DNA of 64,000 nucleotides from CAVQBC01 sp963848415 (lineage in GTDB: Bacteria; Actinomycetota; Thermoleophilia; Solirubrobacterales; Solirubrobacteraceae). Under the pieces are notes generated by a model that was given only the letters and a program-made list of their open reading frames with translations, searched no databases and was not told the origin of the DNA. A program made the translations under genes and the position numbers. This document shows positions 57,329 through 64,000 of this stretch, in pieces; position 1 is the stretch's first letter, and each line of letters opens with the position of its first letter. Location: contig CAWKDN010000001.1 of assembly GCA_963848415.1 (NCBI GenBank), forward strand, positions 62,001-126,000, written 5' to 3'.

Positions 57329-58000
57329 CTACGCGGTGTCGACGGTGATCTTGGCGACGCCGATGACGAGGCCCTCCTTCAGGGCGTCGACGCCGAAGGT
57401 GGTGTTGAGCAGCTCGGCGGCCTCGGCCTTGAGCTTGACCGTGGTGCCCGCGAGCACGGCGGTGCCGTCGTCCTTGGCCTCGAGCGGCTGCAGGGTGCGG
57501 CCGTCGAGGAAGAACAGCGGGGCGTCCTCGGCGGCGACCTTGCCGTCGACGGTCACCTTGCCGGTCAGGACCGACTTGCCGGGGTCGACGTCGAAGTCCG
57601 TCAGCTTGACGGTCTTGCCGCCGCCGGTGAGGCGCAGGCCGCTGCCCTCGTGGCCGATCATGCCCTGGACGTACGGGGAGACGCTGCCGGGCTTGTAGTA
57701 CTCGACGTTGCCGCCGGTGATCGGGAAGACGGCCGAGCCGCCCTTGGTGATCTTGGCGTCACCCGTCGGCGCCGGAGTCAGCTTGAGCGACTCGAGCGCG
57801 GAGACGAACCCGCCGTCGAGCTTGACGGCGGTCGACTGACCGCTCAGCGCGGGGATCGCGGCGACCGGCTCGACCTGGGCCTCGGACTGCGAGGCCTGGT
57901 TCGACGTGCTGGTGGACTCGTCCTCCGAACCACCGCAAGCGGCGACGCCGAAGGCCATGGTGGCGGCGGCCGCGAGGGCGACCGGAATGCGAGGCTTCAT
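57329..58000 (-). CDS. Lipoprotein
   Basis: 223 residues. Signal with lipobox VAAC (MKPRIPVALAAAATMAFGVAAC), an acidic Ser/Thr linker, then a beta-rich domain (FVSALESLKLTPAPTGDAKI, GSGLRLTGGGKTVKLTDFDVDPGKSVLTGKVTVDGKV). It has repeating units resembling bacterial HtaA/DUF4861-like surface domains, but I am not sure. Probably membrane-attached. Confidence 0.7.
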   Translation of the reverse strand: MKPRIPVALAAAATMAFGVAACGGSEDESTSTSNQASQSEAQVEPVAAIPALSGQSTAVKLDGGFVSALESLKLTPAPTGDAKITKGGSAVFPITGGNVEYYKPGSVSPYVQGMIGHEGSGLRLTGGGKTVKLTDFDVDPGKSVLTGKVTVDGKVAAEDAPLFFLDGRTLQPLEAKDDGTAVLAGTTVKLKAEAAELLNTTFGVDALKEGLVIGVAKITVDTA

Positions 58001-58093
58001 TGATGAAACTCCTTCTCGATTGATGCCACCTACTTCGCAACCAACGCCCGGCCGGATGCCTCGCGGTCTAAATGATCATTAACGTGCGGACGG

Positions 58094-59272
58094 ATGACCG
58101 AGGCCGAGCTCTTCGCCCTCGCCGAGCGGGCGCTCGGTCACGCCGGGGGTGAAGTCCAGGCCACCGCGCTGTTCGAGCGCAGGCTGCTGCCGGGCAGCGT
58201 GCAGGAGCGGGTCGAGGTCCAGCTCGCGTGCGTGCGCGACGGGCTCGTCGGGCGCGCGTCCACCACGATCCTCGACGACGCGGGCCTCGCCGCGATCGCC
58301 CGCGCGGCCGAGGCGGCGGTCGCCACGTCGCCGGTCGCGGGCTTTCCGGGCCTGCCCGGTCCCGCCAGCGGGCGCGGCCACGACGGCTGGGATCCCGCCG
58401 TCGCCCGGCTGCTGCCCGGCCCCGATCTTCTCCTCGACGAGGCGGTGGCCGAGCGGACCGCGATCGTCTCCAGCGCCGGGGTGCGTGTCACCGACGCCCA
58501 CTCGTGGGTGCGGCGCGGCGGGCGGGTCGCCGCGCGCGTCGCCGGTCTCGACGCGGCGGGCGCCTTCGGGCTGCGGCCGACGGCGGGCCCGGAGCCGCCG
58601 CCCGCCGGGGCTGTCCGGGCCGTGCTCGCGCCGGCCGCGGTGGCGGCGCTGCTCGAGGTGCTCGGGCAGACCGCGTTCAGCGGTCACGCGCTCGCCCGCG
58701 GCGAGAGCCCGCTGGCCGGCCGGCTCGGCACCCGCGTCGCGGCCTCGGCGATCAACCTCTCCGACTCGCCGCGCTTCGCCGGGACGCTGCCGCGCAGCTA
58801 CGACGCCGAGGGCGTCCCCGTCCAGCCGGTCCCGCTGATCCAGGACGGCGTGGCCCACCGGGTCGTGCACGACACGGCCTCAGCCGCGCTGGCCGGTGGA
58901 GGCGCGGCCTCGACCGGCCACGCCCGCAGCCCGGGCGGCAACCCACTCGGCCCGGCGGCCCGCAACCTCGTGCTGGTCGGCGGCGGCGCGCAGGACGAGG
59001 CCGAGCTGCTCGCGCCGGTGCGCACCGGCGTCTACGTCGCGGCGTTCGACGGGCTCGGCGCCCTGGACGGCGGCGGCGCGACGGTCAACGGGCTGGCCCG
59101 CGGGGTGACCGTGCGCGACGGCGCGCCGGCCGGCGCCTTCGCCGGCGCCCGCTTCACCGGCTCGCCGCTGGCGGTGCTCGCGTGCGCGGAGGCGCTCACC
59201 ATGCGCCAGGCGCTCTCCGTCGCGGGGACGGTGTGCCCCGCGATCCGGGTCAGCGCGCTGCAGCTGGGGTGA
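58094..59272 (+). CDS. TldD/PmbA-family protein (PmbA-like)
   Basis: 392 residues. Ordering of strands and a Ser/Thr-rich active domain follows PmbA; the metal motif HExxxH of TldD is absent. SGHALARGESPLAGRLGT and GHARSPGGNPLGPAARNLVLVGG are recognisable. TldD/PmbA pairs process peptides such as microcins; the partner is not beside it here. ATG 58094. Confidence 0.75.
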   Translation: MTEAELFALAERALGHAGGEVQATALFERRLLPGSVQERVEVQLACVRDGLVGRASTTILDDAGLAAIARAAEAAVATSPVAGFPGLPGPASGRGHDGWDPAVARLLPGPDLLLDEAVAERTAIVSSAGVRVTDAHSWVRRGGRVAARVAGLDAAGAFGLRPTAGPEPPPAGAVRAVLAPAAVAALLEVLGQTAFSGHALARGESPLAGRLGTRVAASAINLSDSPRFAGTLPRSYDAEGVPVQPVPLIQDGVAHRVVHDTASAALAGGGAASTGHARSPGGNPLGPAARNLVLVGGGAQDEAELLAPVRTGVYVAAFDGLGALDGGGATVNGLARGVTVRDGAPAGAFAGARFTGSPLAVLACAEALTMRQALSVAGTVCPAIRVSALQLG

Positions 59273-60569
59273 ACGTGTCGCCCGGGTCGTAGCGAGCCTT
59301 CACGCGGGCGAAGCGGTCGCGATTCGACCCGAGGTAGGCGGCGCCGCCGTCGCCCAGGTCCGCGTCGGGGAAGTTCACGTACGCCCCGCCCGAGCCCCAC
59401 GGATGCACCGACGACCACGACCCCCGCAGCCAGTCGCGGGCCTCCTTCCGCCGCGCCGCGGGCGACTCGGCCGGCAGCTCGACGGCGTGCTTGAGCAGGA
59501 AGCGCGCCGCGCGATGGGGGAAGGCGGTGGCGCCCGCCGGCACGCGGTTGTACGCGCCGCCCCACGGCGTGAAGTCCAGCTCGCGGGACTCTCCCTCGAC
59601 GCGGTGCTCGGCGAGGTGCGCCACCAGCGCGGCGATCGCCTCGGGAGGCAGCTCGCGCGCGAAGAACTCCGACTTGCACCACCCGACCGTCTCCGCGCCG
59701 CCGTCGTCGTCCTCCGCCAGGTCGCCCTTGGCGGCGAGATAGGCGGCGTGGCGGCTGGAGGCCGAGACCGGCTCGGCGCCGGCGCGGGCGATCAGCTCGC
59801 CGAGCTGCCCGTCCGTCTCGGCCCGGTCGGCCACCATCGTGCCCGCGACCGCGACCGTCACCGGCTGGGAGGCGTCCGCGCCGGCGTTGAGGAGGAGGCT
59901 GGCGGCCAGGGCGTCGGGCCCGTTCGGCGCCCACGCCTGCCAGGCCTCGGCGACGGCCGCCGCGTGGCGCGCGGGCCAGGTCAGCCGGAAGCTCGTCGCG
60001 GACGGCTCGGCGAGCGTCCGCAGGCGCAGAGAGGTCACCACGGCCGCCGAGCCGCCGCCGGCGCCCCGCAGCGCCCAGAACAGATCGGCGTCATGGTGCT
60101 CGTCGCACTCGACGACGCGGCCGTCCGCCAGCACGGCCTGCGCGCCGGTCAGCTGGTCGCACGTCAGCCCGGCGCTGCGGCCCAGCAGCCCCAGCCCGCC
60201 GCCGAGCGCCAGGCCCGCGATCCCGACGGTCCGCCCGCAGCCCGCGGCCACGGTGCGGCCGTGCGCGGCCAGCGTGTCGTAGAGGTCGCCGAGGCGGGTG
60301 CCCGCGCCCACCGTCGCCGTCCCGTCGTCGAGCGTCACCGAGGCCAGCGGCGAGACGTCGACGAGGATCCCCTCGGTCGACGAGCGCCCCGCGAAGCAGT
60401 GACCGCCGCTGCGAACCGCGAGCGCCAGCCCCGACCGCCGGGCCAGCGCGAGCGTCTCGGCCACGTCGGCTGCGGCGGCGGCGCGCACCACGGCCAGCGG
60501 CCGGACGTCGCCGAACAGCCGCATCTCCGGCGTGCGCGCCGCGTCGTAGCCCGGCGACTCGGGCAGCAC
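59250..60569 (-). CDS. FAD-binding oxidoreductase, berberine-bridge-enzyme type
   Basis: 439 residues (GTG 60569). FAD domain VRSGGHCFAGRSSTEGILVDVSPLASV and AAGCGRTVGIAGLALGGGLGLLGRSAGLTCDQL. H in SGGH and C in AGCGRTVG are in the places that covalently hold FAD in BBE enzymes, so a bicovalent flavin is likely. C-terminal BBE domain present (YVNFPDADLGDGGAAYLGSNRDRFARVKARYDPGDTF). Its start may lie a little upstream; the frame is open to the SecG stop. 3' end overlaps PmbA by 23 bases. Confidence 0.85.
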   Translation of the reverse strand: MLPESPGYDAARTPEMRLFGDVRPLAVVRAAAAADVAETLALARRSGLALAVRSGGHCFAGRSSTEGILVDVSPLASVTLDDGTATVGAGTRLGDLYDTLAAHGRTVAAGCGRTVGIAGLALGGGLGLLGRSAGLTCDQLTGAQAVLADGRVVECDEHHDADLFWALRGAGGGSAAVVTSLRLRTLAEPSATSFRLTWPARHAAAVAEAWQAWAPNGPDALAASLLLNAGADASQPVTVAVAGTMVADRAETDGQLGELIARAGAEPVSASSRHAAYLAAKGDLAEDDDGGAETVGWCKSEFFARELPPEAIAALVAHLAEHRVEGESRELDFTPWGGAYNRVPAGATAFPHRAARFLLKHAVELPAESPAARRKEARDWLRGSWSSVHPWGSGGAYVNFPDADLGDGGAAYLGSNRDRFARVKARYDPGDTFTPAAAR

Positions 60570-60628
60570 GAGCTCGCCGGCGAGCGAGTCGGCCAGGGCC
60601 CGCCAGTCGGCTGCCGGCGCCGAGCGGC

Positions 60629-60850
60629 TCAGATTCTCAGCAGCACGATCGTGTTCACCACGAACAGGATCGCGAAGAGGATGGTCCAGCGGTCGAGGTT
60701 GCGCTCCATCAGCGAGCCGCCGGAGGAACCGCCCGCCGTGCCGACGCCGAAGGCCCCGGACATCCCGGCGTCCTTGCCCGAGTGCAGCAGCACCAGGAAG
60801 ATCAGGACGATCGCGATGAAGATCTGGGCGACGGCGAGGACGGTGAACAT
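60629..60850 (-). CDS. secG: Preprotein translocase subunit SecG
   Basis: 73 residues. Two helices: VLAVAQIFIAIVLIFLVLLHSGKDAG and ILFAILFVVNTIVLLRI, with a glycine/serine linker (GTAGGSSGGSLMERNLDRWT). This is the usual SecG architecture. ATG 60850. Confidence 0.85.
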   Translation of the reverse strand: MFTVLAVAQIFIAIVLIFLVLLHSGKDAGMSGAFGVGTAGGSSGGSLMERNLDRWTILFAILFVVNTIVLLRI

Positions 60851-60857
60851 CTGCGTC

Positions 60858-61160
60858 TCAGCGTACCGACTCGGCCTCGGCGCTCTGGCCGTCGAGCTCG
60901 TCCAGCCGCCGCAGGATCTCGACCGCCTCGCCGCGCAGCGTGCGGTCCGTCGCGCGCCAGTCCGGCTCTGAGAGCTTGCCGGTCCGGTAGTCGAGCTCCG
61001 CGTCGCGGATCTCGCGGTACTTCGCCTCGCGCGCGGCCTCCAGGTCGGCCAGCTCGGCGCTCTCCGCGGCCTCACGGACGCGGGCGCGACCGGGGCGCAG
61101 CGGCGCGCTGACCACCAGCACGACGACCGCCACCACGACCATCACGAGCAGCACCTCCAT
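60858..61160 (-). CDS. CcmI-like small membrane protein of the cytochrome maturation cluster
   Basis: 100 residues: an N-terminal helix (VLLVMVVVAVVVLVVSAPL), then a charged helical region with EAAREAKYREIRDAELDYRTGKLSEPDW, the pattern of the short CcmI/CycH N-terminal region (DxxYxxGxL). It lacks TPR repeats. Placed 16 bases after CcmF, ahead of SecG. Confidence 0.65.
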   Translation of the reverse strand: MEVLLVMVVVAVVVLVVSAPLRPGRARVREAAESAELADLEAAREAKYREIRDAELDYRTGKLSEPDWRATDRTLRGEAVEILRRLDELDGQSAEAESVR

Positions 61161-61176
61161 CAGTGGGCCGCTCGCG

Positions 61177-63264
<2,088 letters not shown>

Positions 63265-63374
63265 CCACGCGCGGTTGCCGCGTGCGCGCGCCGTACAGCG
63301 ACGCCGCCACGCCGTAGACCGCGATGGCCAGGGCGAGGATGAGGCAGGCGCGCCCGGCGGTCAGCACGGGGCGC

Positions 63375-63773
63375 TCAGGTCTTCTGCTCGGCGGTGAACT
63401 TCGAGGGGCACTTCGTCACCAGCGAGTCCTTCTCCCCCACGAACCCCGAGCCCTGCTTGCGCACGTCGACGATGACCTCGCGGCCGGTGCGGAAGGGGTC
63501 CGGCACCGCCCCCGTGTAGCTGACGGGCACCGAGACGTCGCCCGCGCGGTCGCGGACGCGGAAGCGGATCGTCGTCCCGTCTCGCCGCCACCCCGGCTCG
63601 ACCTTGCCGGTCAGCTCGTAGCGCTCGCCCGCCTTGGCACTCGCGACGAGCTGGCTGGGAGTCGATGCCTCGCTGGAGGCGCCGAAGCTCGTGTAGACGA
63701 GCGCGGCCGCGAGCAGCACGGCACAGCTCAGCGCCACGACGAAGCGGACCTTGCGCTTGCGGGTGGGGTCCAT
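63375..63773 (-). CDS. ccmE: CcmE: heme chaperone, cysteine variant
   Basis: 132 residues. N-terminal anchor (FVVALSCAVLLAAALVYTSF), then an OB-fold: YELTGKVEPGWRRDGTTIRFRVRD. The heme-binding site of E. coli CcmE is His in a HxxxY motif; here the site reads TKCPSKF, so Cys replaces His and Phe the Tyr. RBS GGAGG precedes ATG 63773. Confidence 0.85.
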   Translation of the reverse strand: MDPTRKRKVRFVVALSCAVLLAAALVYTSFGASSEASTPSQLVASAKAGERYELTGKVEPGWRRDGTTIRFRVRDRAGDVSVPVSYTGAVPDPFRTGREVIVDVRKQGSGFVGEKDSLVTKCPSKFTAEQKT

Positions 63774-64000
63774 GCCCTCCTCAGTATGGCGGGTCGGGCC
63801 GGTCCACCGGCGCCATCGCGGTCGGGCGGGCGTTTGCAGGCGAGAAGTGGGCGCTTTGCAGCGGCTTAACGGGTCCTAACGAGGGTTCGCCGGTGCAGGG
63901 GGAAACCTTTCGGGAGCTGTGGCGTTTGAGTTCGCAGCCCTGTAGATGCAGCTGACGCGACACCTCTCCCTCCCCACCTCTCGCAACCGGCGTTTCGCCC
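63774..64000. other. Right-end intergenic stretch
   Basis: About 227 bases upstream of ccmE to the window edge. The only sign is the RBS GAGGAGG. No gene, repeat or clear promoter seen. Confidence 0.4.

Overview
The window is very GC-rich and densely coded, with GTG starts and 1-4 base stop/start overlaps throughout. It looks like chromosomal DNA of a high-GC actinobacterium. A secreted protein whose N-terminus reads YLALFFALGGTAYAA, a signature I associate with Solirubrobacterales (class Thermoleophilia), and a system I cytochrome c maturation cluster with a cysteine-type CcmE point to that class. This placement is inference. I saw no rRNA, tRNA, CRISPR array, insertion sequence or phage gene.

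Left part (1-11.7 kb): nitrogen assimilation. A class II glutamine amidotransferase and the start of a GXGXG glutamate-synthase-type subunit run off the left edge. They are followed by an Amt ammonium channel with a tail of tiny membrane proteins, a cNMP/CBS/DUF294 signalling protein, a universal stress protein, an APC permease, a type III/GMAS-like glutamine synthetase (frameshifted) and a PucR regulator. A remnant of agmatine deiminase abuts a hydrolase block.

11.7-21.5 kb: mixed housekeeping and accessory genes, including a secreted alpha/beta hydrolase, AlkA-like glycosylase (frameshifted), a calcium-repeat secreted protein, a cupin, TetR, homocysteine S-methyltransferase, and an ArsR/SRPBCC pair with a likely autoregulatory operator.

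21.5-38 kb: the most interesting block. A minus-strand operon encodes an acyl-CoA-dehydrogenase-like flavoprotein (frameshifted), a DUF1989-GcvT fusion, a flavin reductase, a PuuD-like gamma-glutamyl hydrolase and a 2-hydroxyacid dehydrogenase. Divergent from it is an APC permease. Next comes a second modular glutamate-synthase-like set (glutamine synthetase-like ligase, amidotransferase, GXGXG subunit, FMN synthase subunit and an unknown 154-residue protein), then a MOSC protein, a DAO-type oxidase and an IclR regulator. The family content suggests catabolism of an N-methylated or amine compound through gamma-glutamyl and one-carbon intermediates.

38-50.6 kb: molybdenum/tungsten chemistry: a MobA-MoaD fusion, aldehyde:ferredoxin oxidoreductase, NAD-type formate dehydrogenase (FdhF plus a NuoE-NuoF fusion), MoeA and a MoeA-substrate-binding-domain fusion. 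A DUF6766 protein, a flavodoxin-like protein and a ChaB protein lie between. Formate oxidation would be a natural end for one-carbon units from the preceding block. Similar TTGG-containing sites lie upstream of the permease, ligase operon, AOR and FDH genes.

50.6-64 kb: methyltransferase, LysR, small proteins, Lrp/AsnC and a divergent tyrosine catabolism operon (HPPD, homogentisate dioxygenase, iron-type alcohol dehydrogenase), then a lipoprotein, a PmbA-like protein, a BBE-type flavoprotein, SecG and cytochrome c maturation genes. Several genes carry apparent single-base frameshifts (near 3500, 9359, 13834, 27015 and 63290), so sequence error or real decay must be considered.
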